A DNA stretch of 64,000 nt from Ancylobacter novellus DSM 506. GTDB taxonomy: Bacteria; Pseudomonadota; Alphaproteobacteria; Rhizobiales; Xanthobacteraceae. Made by a program: the position numbers and the translations under genes. Below, in pieces: positions 11,398 through 21,616 of the stretch (positions are counted from its first letter, which is position 1; every line of letters starts with the position of its first letter). Location of the stretch: contig NC_014217.1 of the NCBI RefSeq assembly GCF_000092925.1, forward strand, positions 1,612,001-1,676,000, read 5' to 3'. The notes beneath the pieces were generated by a model that saw nothing but the letters and a program-made list of their open reading frames with translations, did no database searches and was not told where the DNA came from.

Positions 11398-11430
11398 CGA
11401 GGACCTGTGCGGGGGGAGCACAGGTCCTCG
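11398..11430 (-). terminator. Strong hairpin between the binding-protein and ATPase genes
   Basis: A perfect 13-bp inverted repeat (11398-11410 and 11418-11430, arm cgaggacctgtgc) with a 7-base loop lies 25 bp downstream of the binding-protein stop. No run of T follows on the minus strand. It is more likely a partial terminator or 3'-stabilising hairpin that keeps binding-protein mRNA in excess than a full terminator. Confidence 0.75.
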
Positions 11431-11455
11431 ACGTCGGGCCGGGCCCGTGGGGGTG

Positions 11456-12565
11456 CTACTTCGCCTTGACGGAGTAGACTGGGCTCCAGCTCGCCGGGGC
11501 GAGCACGAGGTCCATCTGCACCTTCGGCACGGTGGTCTTGTCGATCACGGCGGCGATGGGCTGCACGAGGGCGGTCACCGGCTTCTTCTCGATCAACCGT
11601 ACCGCCTGGTCGATGGCGATGGCACCCTCGCCGACCGGGTACTGGGTGGCGAAGGCGAGGATGTCGCCGCGGTTGAGCGCGTCGAGCATCGCCTGGTTTT
11701 CGTAGGAGGAGATTACCTTGATGTCTGAGCGGCCGGCCTCGGCGACGGCGCCGATGGCGGCTTCGGCGGTCGGCGCGCTGCCCCAGATCACGTTCATCGA
11801 CGGATAGGCCTGCAGCGCGTCCTGGATCAGCTGGAGCTGCACGGCGACGCCGGAATCGCCGAACTTCTCACCGAGGATCTTGGCCTTCGGATTCTTGGCG
11901 ACCGCCTTCTTGAAGCCCTCGTTGAAGGCTTCCGCCCAGCCCGAGCCCGCCGGGCCGGGGAAAGTGACGATGTTGAGCTCCTCGTCGGGCTTCGACTGCG
12001 CCAGCAGGCCCTCGCCGGTGACCTCGCCCATGGCGGTGAAGTCGACATAGTTGGCGGCTGGCAGTGCGTTGGGCGGCAGCGGATTGGTGACGCCGACCAC
12101 CGGGATGCCCTTGGCCTTGGCCTCCTCGAACTTCTTCATCAGGCCGGCGCCGGAGATGGTGCCGACGATGATGGCGTCGGCCTTGGCTGCCATGCAATCG
12201 TCGAACTGCGAGAGCTGCTTGGGCAGGTTCTCGTAACCGCCGGCCTCGTAGAGGTTCATGTTCACGTTCGAGGCTTCGGCCTGCTTGACGACGCCATAGG
12301 CGACCGCGACCCAAAAGCTGTCCTTCATGTGCGGGAACAGCACGCAGATATTGTAGGGCTTCTGGGCCTTGGCGAGCGGCGTGTATTCGGCCGGCTTCGG
12401 CGTGCCCGAGGAAGAGTCATAGATCTTCATCGGGAACCACTTCTCCTGCGCCGCCGCGGGGGAGAGCGAGGCGGCGGCGAAGGCGATGAGGGCGGCGCCG
12501 GTGAGCGCGCGGCGCTTACAGCGGGAGAGGGGACTCGTACCCATCGATGCGGTGCGGGTAGACAT
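11456..12565 (-). CDS. TorT-like periplasmic binding protein of the ABC transporter
   Basis: 369 residues from the ATG ending at 12565, chosen because GAGGAA lies 6 bases upstream and a signal peptide (RRALTGAALIAFAAASLSPAAAQ) follows. The mature protein begins EKWFPMKIYDSSSG and continues with ICVLFPHMKDSFWVAVAYG, AGGYENLPKQ and AKADAIIVGTISGAGL. This is the periplasmic-binding-protein type 1 fold, in the branch usually annotated TorT (the TMAO-sensing partner of TorS). No torS or torR is present and it is followed by ABC transporter genes, so here it is probably the solute receptor. The ligand is unknown; TMAO should not be assumed. Confidence 0.82.
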   Translation of the reverse strand: MSTRTASMGTSPLSRCKRRALTGAALIAFAAASLSPAAAQEKWFPMKIYDSSSGTPKPAEYTPLAKAQKPYNICVLFPHMKDSFWVAVAYGVVKQAEASNVNMNLYEAGGYENLPKQLSQFDDCMAAKADAIIVGTISGAGLMKKFEEAKAKGIPVVGVTNPLPPNALPAANYVDFTAMGEVTGEGLLAQSKPDEELNIVTFPGPAGSGWAEAFNEGFKKAVAKNPKAKILGEKFGDSGVAVQLQLIQDALQAYPSMNVIWGSAPTAEAAIGAVAEAGRSDIKVISSYENQAMLDALNRGDILAFATQYPVGEGAIAIDQAVRLIEKKPVTALVQPIAAVIDKTTVPKVQMDLVLAPASWSPVYSVKAK

Positions 12566-12675
12566 GGTTCTTATTCCTCTGGTTGGCTTTTTGGCGGGAG
12601 GGCGGGGGCGGACCCGGCGTCCTCTTCCGAAGGCACTGCCTGATGCCGCGCGGGCGGCGAAGAGATGGCCGGCGG

Positions 12676-14625
12676 TCAGCCGGCCCAATTGGCGATCGAG
12701 CGGCGTTCGAACACCTCCCGGAACTGGCGGGTGGACTCCGGCAGGAGTTCGCCGGTGCCCCAGTCGAGGATCACCGCGTGCTGGCGGATGGCGTCGAGGG
12801 CGTCGATCTCGCCCGCCCGGTAGCGCGCGGCGACGAGCACCGGATCGATGCGGGCGTCACCGACGCGCCGGGCGCGGATGACGTCCCGCAGCGCCGCGGT
12901 GGCGGCTTCGTCGATCGCGTAGTCGCAGAGCTCGGCGTCGATGGTCTCGATGACGACGCCGTAGTCCTTGGCGGCGCGGGCAACCGAGACGTAGTCGTCC
13001 TTCACGTCCTCCAGCACCAGAGCGGGATCGCGCTCCAGCGGGTCGCCGAAGCCGCCGCCGCCGGCGGTCGGGCGGGAGAAGATGTCGCCCTCGTTTATCG
13101 GCACGTCGGAGAAGATCGAGCCGAGCCGCTCCTCCTCGTTCGCCCCGGCGCGCATAAGGGTGAGGCCGTGCGGCATGGAGGGCAGGCCGCCCTCGATACC
13201 CCACACCACCGCGCGTTCGCGGTCGCAGATGTAGGAGATGACCGTCTTCTCGGCCTGGAGCATCACCGAGGTCTTCACCACGCCGGCGCCGCCGCGCCAC
13301 CGGCCGGGGCCGGGGCTGTCCTGCAGGATCTCGCATTCGGTGGTGAGGATGGGATTGGCGCGCTCTTGCCCCTCGACCGGCTGCGCCATCATGCCGGTGC
13401 CGAAGCAGGCGGTGGTGACATTGGCGCCGTCGCGGCCGTTGCGCCCTCCCCAGCCGCCGGGCAGCCAGTCGTAGAACATGAAGATCGGCTTGTCGGGGGT
13501 GCGGGCGTCGCGGCCGCCGGTGAGCAGATATTCGAGGTTGAAGGCGCAGGCGAGCGCCCGCTCGGGCATCAGCTTCGACCACATCTCGTAGATGGCGTTC
13601 ATGATCTTCTCGAACGGCATCAGGAAGCCGGTCACCGCGACCGGCCATTGGGCGTCGACGATGGAGCCTTCCGGCTTGATGATCTCGAAGCAGCGGTAGA
13701 AGCCGGAATTGAGCGGCAGATCGGGGAAGAAGGTCTTCATCCCCGCGGCCACCGCCGAGAAGGTGGTGCCGAAGGCGGAATTGTAGATCGAGCCGATTAC
13801 CGGATGAGAGCCGGAGAAGTCGTAGATCGCCTTGTCGCCCTTGATGGTGAGCTTGATGCGGATCGGGATCATGCCTTCCCCGCCGGCCGGGTCGCGGTCG
13901 ATGAAGTCGACCGTTTCCCACTCGCCGTCGGGCAGCGCGGCGATACGCGCGCGGGCTGAGCGCTCGACATAGTCCTGCACGGCGGAAAGGCCGGTCTCCA
14001 CGGTCTCGTGGCCATATTTGCCGACGAGGCGCAGTATCTCGCGCTCGCATACCGCGGTCGCCTGTGCCTGGGCCTGGATGTCGCCGATGATCGAGGCGGG
14101 ATCGCGGGTGTTCGACGCGATGAGATGGGCGACGTCCTTGCAGAAGCGGCCCTTGTCGAACAGCCGGACCGGCGTGATGCGCAGACCCTCCTTGAACATC
14201 TCCTTCGCCGAGACGTCGAAGGAGCCCGGCACCGAGCCGCCGACATCCGACCAGTGCCCATTTGACTGGGCGAAGGCGATGATCTTGCCCTCGGAGAAGA
14301 TCGGCCGGATCAGCCGCACGTCAGAGAAATGCGTGCCGCCGGCATAGGGGTCGTTGATGGCGTAGACGTCGCCCTCGTGCATGTCGCCGGCGAAGTGGCG
14401 CATCACCTCCTTGCAGGTGAAGTGCAGCGTGCCGACGTGGACCGCGATATCCGCATTGCCCTGCGCCGCGCATTCGCCTTCGGCATCGTGCAGGGCGCTG
14501 GAGAAGTCGTGGTTGTAGATGACGAAGGAGTAGCAGGTCCGCAGGATCTGCTCGCCCATCTGGTCGACGCTGGTGATGAAGGAGTTCTTCAGGACCTCGA
14601 AGGTCACGGGGTCGAGCTCGGCCAT
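12676..14625 (-). CDS. hyuB: Hydantoinase/oxoprolinase subunit B
   Basis: 649 residues from the ATG at 14625 (MAELDPVTFEVLKNSF), the standard start of this family; the open frame upstream to 15033 is antisense-like extension. Family signatures are SSALHDAEGE, HVGTLHF, NDPYAGGTHFSDVRLI, FAQSNGHWSDVGG and GGRNGRDGANV. With HyuA it forms an ATP-dependent amidohydrolase that opens cyclic amides or imides (5-oxoproline, N-methylhydantoin, caprolactam) or carboxylates ketones such as acetophenone. It follows hyuA after 5 bp. The protein is somewhat longer than many HyuB proteins. Substrate not assignable from sequence. Confidence 0.9.
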   Translation of the reverse strand: MAELDPVTFEVLKNSFITSVDQMGEQILRTCYSFVIYNHDFSSALHDAEGECAAQGNADIAVHVGTLHFTCKEVMRHFAGDMHEGDVYAINDPYAGGTHFSDVRLIRPIFSEGKIIAFAQSNGHWSDVGGSVPGSFDVSAKEMFKEGLRITPVRLFDKGRFCKDVAHLIASNTRDPASIIGDIQAQAQATAVCEREILRLVGKYGHETVETGLSAVQDYVERSARARIAALPDGEWETVDFIDRDPAGGEGMIPIRIKLTIKGDKAIYDFSGSHPVIGSIYNSAFGTTFSAVAAGMKTFFPDLPLNSGFYRCFEIIKPEGSIVDAQWPVAVTGFLMPFEKIMNAIYEMWSKLMPERALACAFNLEYLLTGGRDARTPDKPIFMFYDWLPGGWGGRNGRDGANVTTACFGTGMMAQPVEGQERANPILTTECEILQDSPGPGRWRGGAGVVKTSVMLQAEKTVISYICDRERAVVWGIEGGLPSMPHGLTLMRAGANEEERLGSIFSDVPINEGDIFSRPTAGGGGFGDPLERDPALVLEDVKDDYVSVARAAKDYGVVIETIDAELCDYAIDEAATAALRDVIRARRVGDARIDPVLVAARYRAGEIDALDAIRQHAVILDWGTGELLPESTRQFREVFERRSIANWAG

Positions 14626-14630
14626 CGCTC

Positions 14631-16655
<2,025 letters not shown>

Positions 16656-16897
16656 GGCAGCGCTTCCCTGTCCTAGCCCGTTCCGGCCGGCCCACGCGCA
16701 TGGGCAAGGGTCGGCCGGAAGGACCCCGGCCGCCGGCTGCCTGGCGGTGGACGCGATTTCGGAAGTGTCGAGGGAGGATTAAACGTCCTTTTGTCCCGCG
16801 GCTCTTGACGCTCCGTGCAGGAAGATTTGCATCTGAGAGCACTCTCGCCTGATTTCTGGGCTCGCTCGGCAAATGCTCGGAAAATGGTCAGCAGCTC

Positions 16898-16920
16898 CGC
16901 CGGCCCAAGGGAAGCCGGCG
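16898..16920 (-). terminator. Possible terminator after the aminotransferase
   Basis: A 7-bp GC stem (cgccggc/gccggcg) with a 9-base loop lies 18 bp beyond the aminotransferase stop on the minus strand. A short T run (tttt) occurs only further downstream, so this is a weak candidate. The rest of the 283-bp gap to hyuA shows no clear gene. Confidence 0.4.
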
Positions 16921-16938
16921 AAGCCGCGAGGGCAGGCC

Positions 16939-18318
16939 TTAGGCGTCCGGCATGCCGGCATTCACCCAGTCGGTCACGTCGTCGAGCGTCAGCGCGAAGC
17001 GGCGCAGCATCTCGTCGATCTCCGCCTCGGTGATGATCATCGGCGGGCAGAAGGCGATGGAATCGCCGATGGCGCGGACGATCAGGCCATGATCATGGGC
17101 GCGGTCGAACAGCTTCAGGCCGACCTTGCCGACAGGTTCGAAGCGCGCCTTGGTCTCCTTGTCCGCCACCAGCTCGAGGGCGGCGATGAGGCCCATGCCA
17201 CGCACCTCGCCCACCAGCGGATGGTCGGCGAAGCGGGCGAGCCCGGCGCGCATGTATTCGCCCATCGCGGCGGCGCGGGCGACGAGGCCGCGCTCCTCGA
17301 TGATGGCAAGGTTCTCCAGCGCCACGGCGGTCGCCACCGGATGGGCGCCGGTGGTGTAGCCATGGCCGAGCATGCCGAGCTTTTCCGACTGGTCGGCGAT
17401 CGGCTGGTAGATGGAATCCTTCATCAGGATCGCGGCGAGCGGCTGATAGGACGAGGTGATCTGCTTGGAGCAGACGAGGATGTCCGGCTCGATGCCGAGC
17501 GCCTCGCAGCCGAACATGGTGCCGAGCCGGCCGAAGCCGTTGATCACCTCGTCGGCGATGACCAGCACGTCGTACTTGCGGCAGACCGCCTGCACCTTCG
17601 GCCAGTAGCCCTTGGGCGGCACGATCACGCCGCCGGCGCCCATCACCGGCTCGCCGATGAAGGCGGCGACGGTCTCGGGTCCCTCGGCGAGGATCAGGTC
17701 CTCGATCTCCTTGGCGAGGCGGTCGGCGAAGGCCTCCTCGCTCTCGCCCGGCAGCGCGTTGCGGTAATGGTGCGGGCGCGTGGCGTGGCGGGCGAAGGGC
17801 AGGGGAAGGTCGAAGCCCTTCTGGTTGCCGGCAAGGCCCGTGAGGCTGGCCGCGGCGATGGTGATGCCGTGATAGGCGCCCTCGCGGGAGATGAACTTCT
17901 TCTTCTCCGTCCGGCCCAGCGCGTTGTTGTAGTACCAGACGAACTTGATGACGGAGTCGTTCGCCTCGGCGCCGGAATTGGTGAAGAACACATGGCTGAG
18001 GCCGGCCGGGGCGAGCTCGGTCAGCTTGGCGGCGAGCAGCGTCGAAGGCGCGTGCGCCTTGTGCGAGAACACATGGTAGTAGGGCAGCTTGGCGAGCTGC
18101 TTGGCCGCCGCCTCGACGAGGCGCGGCTCGCCGAAGCCGACGCCGACGCTCCACAGCCCGGCCATCGCCTCGATATATTCGCGGCCCTCGTCGTCATAGA
18201 CATAGATGCCTTCGCCGCGGTCGATGACGATCGGCCCCAGCCGCTCGTGGCGACGCAGATTGGTCACGGGATGGATGTGGTGGGCGACGTCAAGACTGTG
18301 CAGCGAATTGGTGGGCAT
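16939..18318 (-). CDS. Class III PLP-dependent aminotransferase (omega-transaminase type)
   Basis: 459 residues from the ATG at 18318; the upstream frame overlaps the AraC gene and is rejected. Fold-type I class III features are TNSGAEANDSVIKFVWYYNN (phosphate-binding region), SREGAYHG, ADEVINGFGRLGTMFG with the conserved aspartate, and the PLP lysine in VCSKQITSSYQPL. It moves a terminal amino group, for example from putrescine, beta-alanine, GABA or an omega-amino acid, to pyruvate or 2-oxoglutarate. It lies 38 bp after the AraC gene on the same strand and before hyuAB. This suits a path in which lactam opening yields an omega-amino acid. Exact donor unknown. Confidence 0.88.
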   Translation of the reverse strand: MPTNSLHSLDVAHHIHPVTNLRRHERLGPIVIDRGEGIYVYDDEGREYIEAMAGLWSVGVGFGEPRLVEAAAKQLAKLPYYHVFSHKAHAPSTLLAAKLTELAPAGLSHVFFTNSGAEANDSVIKFVWYYNNALGRTEKKKFISREGAYHGITIAAASLTGLAGNQKGFDLPLPFARHATRPHHYRNALPGESEEAFADRLAKEIEDLILAEGPETVAAFIGEPVMGAGGVIVPPKGYWPKVQAVCRKYDVLVIADEVINGFGRLGTMFGCEALGIEPDILVCSKQITSSYQPLAAILMKDSIYQPIADQSEKLGMLGHGYTTGAHPVATAVALENLAIIEERGLVARAAAMGEYMRAGLARFADHPLVGEVRGMGLIAALELVADKETKARFEPVGKVGLKLFDRAHDHGLIVRAIGDSIAFCPPMIITEAEIDEMLRRFALTLDDVTDWVNAGMPDA

Positions 18319-18356
18319 GCTCGGAACCTTGGGGCAGGGCGGAAGGGCTCCCGCGA

Positions 18357-19316
18357 TCAGCTCGCGGGAGAGCGGGAATCGGCGCGCGTCTCGCTCGGCG
18401 TGCAGCCGAAACGCGTACGGTAGTTGCGGCTGAACTGCGCCTGGTCGCCGAAGCCCCATTCATAAGCGATTTCGGAGATCGATTTGCGGCAATTCGGATC
18501 GCGCAGCATCGCTTCGCACGCGAGAAGCCTCTGATTGCGTATATACGCGCCCACCGTGATGTTCTCGCCCTCGAAGATCTGGTGCAGGTAGCGCACCGAA
18601 ATGCCGCAGCCCTCCGCCACCATCTGCGGCGAGAGCCGGACGTCGCCGAGCCGCGAGCGGATGAAGTGCTCGCAGCGGTGCAGATGGGCGTTGCGCACGC
18701 TGGAGGAATGGCCGGCCAGCACGCGCTCGTCCGCCTCGATCGCCATGGCGAGCAGGTCGACAAGCTGCTTGCCCATCAGCGCGCGGGCCGGCTCGTCCAT
18801 CTCGTCGATGCGCGCGCCGGTGAGCCGCAGCATGTCGACGAAGATGGCGCCGACCGAGCGGCTGGCGTCGAATTGCAGCGTGGCGAGGCGCTCCGGCCGG
18901 ACGATGCGGGTGCGCAGCACCGCCGCCGGAACCTTCAGCACCCAGAGCGCGGCCGGGTCGCGATGGCTGAACTCGTAGGGCAGGTGGCTGCGCTCGATGA
19001 GGAAGGCGCCGGGTCGGCAGCACACCTCGCGCCCGTCCTGCTCGAAGCGGACCTCGGCGAGCTCGGGCACGGTGATGAGGTAGCTCTCCTCGCGCTCCGT
19101 GACGAGGTGGCGCTCGTGGCGGCGATAGACGAGGCCGTCCGATACGTTGCGCGACACCGCGACCGGGCCGAGCGACCAGGCGCCGAGGCTGCCGGAGAAC
19201 TCGCTGCCCGAGCCGAAGCGCAGGTCGAGCGGAAAGTAGGTCTTCGAGACGGCGTCCTGCCAGAGCTGGCGCCGCAGCGCCGGCGCCACCTGATTGGTCG
19301 AATATCCGGCACGCAT
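18357..19316 (-). CDS. AraC-family transcriptional regulator
   Basis: 319 residues. The N-terminal ~200 residues form a FeaR/AraC_binding_2-like sensor domain (GPVAVSRNVSDGLVYRR, YLITVPELAEVRFEQDGREV). The C-terminal ~100 residues hold two helix-turn-helix motifs (LSPQMVAEGCGISVRYLHQIFE and ISEIAYEWGFGDQAQFSRNYR). Activators of this sub-family often control amine or aromatic catabolic genes. It is 38 bp upstream of the aminotransferase in the same direction, so it probably controls that gene and perhaps the whole hyu/ABC/hydroxylase run. Confidence 0.88.
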   Translation of the reverse strand: MRAGYSTNQVAPALRRQLWQDAVSKTYFPLDLRFGSGSEFSGSLGAWSLGPVAVSRNVSDGLVYRRHERHLVTEREESYLITVPELAEVRFEQDGREVCCRPGAFLIERSHLPYEFSHRDPAALWVLKVPAAVLRTRIVRPERLATLQFDASRSVGAIFVDMLRLTGARIDEMDEPARALMGKQLVDLLAMAIEADERVLAGHSSSVRNAHLHRCEHFIRSRLGDVRLSPQMVAEGCGISVRYLHQIFEGENITVGAYIRNQRLLACEAMLRDPNCRKSISEIAYEWGFGDQAQFSRNYRTRFGCTPSETRADSRSPAS

Positions 19317-19453
19317 GTCGCGTTCCTCCGATCCAAGGACGGCAGCCCGCGGGCGGCCGGGACGCCGGCGTCACCGCGGGATCATGCTACGTTCGCAGAC
19401 GGAACGCCCCCTATGGCAGGCCTCGCGGTCCGCGCCGTCAAGGCGCCGGTCGC

Positions 19454-20179
19454 TCAGGCGAGCCAGGGGCGCACCGCTTCCTTCAGGACACGAGCCAACT
19501 CCGCCGCATTCGGCGTGTCGGAATGGATGCAGATCGTCTCGGCCTTCATGTCGAAGTCGCGGCCGTCGATGGTGACGGCCTTGCCTTCGGTGAGCATGCG
19601 CACGGCGCGGCGCGCCGCCTCGGCGGGATCGCGCGCCTCGTGCTCGCGGGTGATGATCAGCGCGCCCGAGGCGTCGTAATCGAGATCGACATAGTATTCC
19701 GAGATGAAGGTGAGGCCGCGGGCACGGTAGACCTTCTCATGCAGGGTGCCGGCCATGCCGACCACCGGCACGCCATATACCTGCGCGGCGTCGGCGACGG
19801 CGTGCGCCACCTCCTCGCGCCGCATCGCAGCGCCGTAGAGGGCGCCGTGCGGCTTCACATGGTTGAGCTTCATGCCGGCGGCGTCGAGGAAGCCCTTGAG
19901 GGCCCCGATCTGGTATAGCACGCAGGCCGAGAGCTCCTCGCGTCCCATCGCCATGTCGCGCCGGCCGAAGCCCTGCAGGTCCGGGAAGGAAGGGTGGGCG
20001 CCGACCGCCACCCCATGCTCGGCCGCAAGCCGCACGGTCTTGCTCATCACCACCGGGTCGGCGGCATGGAAGCCGCAGGCGACATTGCCGATCTGGATAT
20101 GCGGCATGATGCCGGCATCGTCGCCGCAGCTATAGAGGCCGTATCCCTCGCCCATGTCGCAATTGATGACGACGCCCAT
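19454..20179 (-). CDS. pxpA: 5-oxoprolinase subunit A, LamB/YcsF family
   Basis: 241 residues. The N-terminus (INCDMGEGYGLYSCGDDAGIMPHIQIGNVACGFHAADP) is the LamB/YcsF signature in shortened form, followed by VGAHPSFPDLQGFGRR and VKPHGALY. PxpA works with PxpB and PxpC to cleave 5-oxoproline (pyroglutamate) to glutamate with ATP. It is transcribed in the same direction as the LysR gene 90 bp upstream, while pxpB and pxpC are on the other side of LysR and point the other way. That split arrangement with a biotin carrier and carboxylase is discussed as a finding. Confidence 0.9.
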   Translation of the reverse strand: MGVVINCDMGEGYGLYSCGDDAGIMPHIQIGNVACGFHAADPVVMSKTVRLAAEHGVAVGAHPSFPDLQGFGRRDMAMGREELSACVLYQIGALKGFLDAAGMKLNHVKPHGALYGAAMRREEVAHAVADAAQVYGVPVVGMAGTLHEKVYRARGLTFISEYYVDLDYDASGALIITREHEARDPAEAARRAVRMLTEGKAVTIDGRDFDMKAETICIHSDTPNAAELARVLKEAVRPWLA

Positions 20180-20268
20180 GCCCTTCTCCGTACCCTTCGC
20201 CTGACTTGGCGGAAGCGTGGCGAAGCCCGACGGCCATCGTCAAATCGTATTAAGCGGATGCCGATATC

Positions 20269-21225
20269 TTAAATTTCGATGTCCTCTCCCGACCGCCGCC
20301 GCGCACCTGCCGGGCGGGCCGCGCCATAGCCGGCGACGGCGAAGCGCAGGAAGTCGCGGAAGGCCGACATGGCCGGCGTGAAGCGCGCGTCGCGGCGCCA
20401 GGCGAGGCCGACATCCATGCTCGGCACCTCGTCCTCCAGCTCCCGCTGCTCGATGCGCTGGCCCTCCAGCGACCATGGCCGGTAGACGAGGTCCGACAGG
20501 ATGGTGACGCCCATGCCGCCCGCGACCATGGAGCGGACCGCCTCCACCGAGGAGGTACGGAAGATGACGCGGGGCTTCAGCGCATAGGTCGACCAGTAGC
20601 GCATGGAGGTGTGCCGCGCCTCATCGACGGTGAGCATCACATAGGGGTGGCGCGCCACGTCGGCGAGCGTCACGCGCTCGGGCCGGGTCAGCGGGTGGTC
20701 GGGGGCGAGCCACAGCCGACGAGCCGAGCGGAGCAGCAACTCGCTGGCGAGATTGCCGCTGTCTTGCAGATTGGAGACGAGGAGCACCGCGACGTCCAGC
20801 GCGCCATCCACCAGCGCCTGTTCCACCACCGAGCGCGGTGCTTCGAACAGCTCGACCGTTACGCCGGGAAAGCTCGCCTGGAAACGCATCTGGTGGCGCG
20901 GCAGGAAATAGCCCGCCACCGTGTAGGTGACGCCGATCCGCACCGTGCCGGCGATCGGCGCGTTGGAATGGTGGGCGTCGCGCACCGCTTCCGCTACCGC
21001 AGCAAGGATCTGCCGGCCTTGCGAGAGAAAGCGACTGCCCTCCAGCGTCACCGCTACGCCGGTCGGCGTGCGGTCGAGCAGGCGCGAGCCGACGAGCGCC
21101 TCGAGCTGCTGGATGGCGGCAGTCACCGCCGATTGCGAGACGTTGAGCTCCACCGCGGCCTGGCTGATGCGCCCCGTCTCGGCGGCGGCGACGAAATAGC
21201 GGATCTGCTTCAGCGAAACGGACAT
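20269..21225 (-). CDS. LysR-family transcriptional regulator
   Basis: 318 residues from the ATG at 21225 (MSVSLKQIRYFVAAAETG), the canonical LysR start; the frame upstream is a non-coding extension. The winged helix-turn-helix is in residues 1-60 (GRISQAAVELNVSQSAVTAAIQQLEALVGSRLLDR) and the substrate-binding domain in about 90-300. It lies between pxpA (same strand) and the biotin-carrier gene (divergent). It therefore probably controls both from the 152-bp intergenic region, which is AT-rich relative to its surroundings and carries a direct repeat of tctgat (21273 and 21281). Ligand unknown. Confidence 0.9.
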   Translation of the reverse strand: MSVSLKQIRYFVAAAETGRISQAAVELNVSQSAVTAAIQQLEALVGSRLLDRTPTGVAVTLEGSRFLSQGRQILAAVAEAVRDAHHSNAPIAGTVRIGVTYTVAGYFLPRHQMRFQASFPGVTVELFEAPRSVVEQALVDGALDVAVLLVSNLQDSGNLASELLLRSARRLWLAPDHPLTRPERVTLADVARHPYVMLTVDEARHTSMRYWSTYALKPRVIFRTSSVEAVRSMVAGGMGVTILSDLVYRPWSLEGQRIEQRELEDEVPSMDVGLAWRRDARFTPAMSAFRDFLRFAVAGYGAARPAGARRRSGEDIEI

Positions 21226-21377
21226 TCGGACCCTCGGAAATGGCGGCTCTGCGGTCGCCTGTCCCGATGCTATCTGATTTTCTGATGTCTCGAATTCTTT
21301 AATGCTATTTCTCGCCGGGTATCTCTTTTGCAACTCTCCCCGCAGCGACAAACCGCAGCTTTGATGGACAAGACGCG

Positions 21378-21614
21378 ATGGCGAAGACGATACAGGCACC
21401 GCTGCCGGGCACCTTCTACCGGGCTTCGGCTCCGGGTGAGCCGCCCTTCAAGCTGGAGGGAGACGCGGTGGCGGTGGGCGACACGGTCGGCCTGATCGAG
21501 GTGATGAAGTCCTTCACGCCGGTCGTCGCCGAGGAGGCCGGCACGCTCATAGCCTTCCATGTGGAGAACGAGGACGCGGTGATGGCTGGCCAGCCGCTCT
21601 ACGACCTCGGCTGA
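21378..21614 (+). CDS. Biotin carboxyl carrier protein, short form
   Basis: 78 residues, essentially one biotinyl domain. The attachment lysine is Lys44 in EVMKSFTPV (normal consensus EAMKM), with GTFYRASAPG at the front typical of AccB. The ~70-residue N-terminal region of housekeeping AccB is absent, so this is a dedicated carrier for the linked carboxylase and not the fatty-acid AccB. It is the first gene of the plus-strand run accB-like, accC-like, pxpB, pxpC, with only 2 bp to the next gene. Confidence 0.9.
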   Translation: MAKTIQAPLPGTFYRASAPGEPPFKLEGDAVAVGDTVGLIEVMKSFTPVVAEEAGTLIAFHVENEDAVMAGQPLYDLG

Positions 21615-21616
21615 CC

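Noticed and set aside
9803..11728. 641-codon plus-strand frame over the ABC ATPase
   Set aside because: Antisense to the two-domain ATPase with all its motifs; no family resemblance.
11456..12565. Calling the binding protein a true TMAO sensor (torT)
   Set aside because: No torS, torR or torCAD genes in the window; gene order shows an ABC importer receptor.
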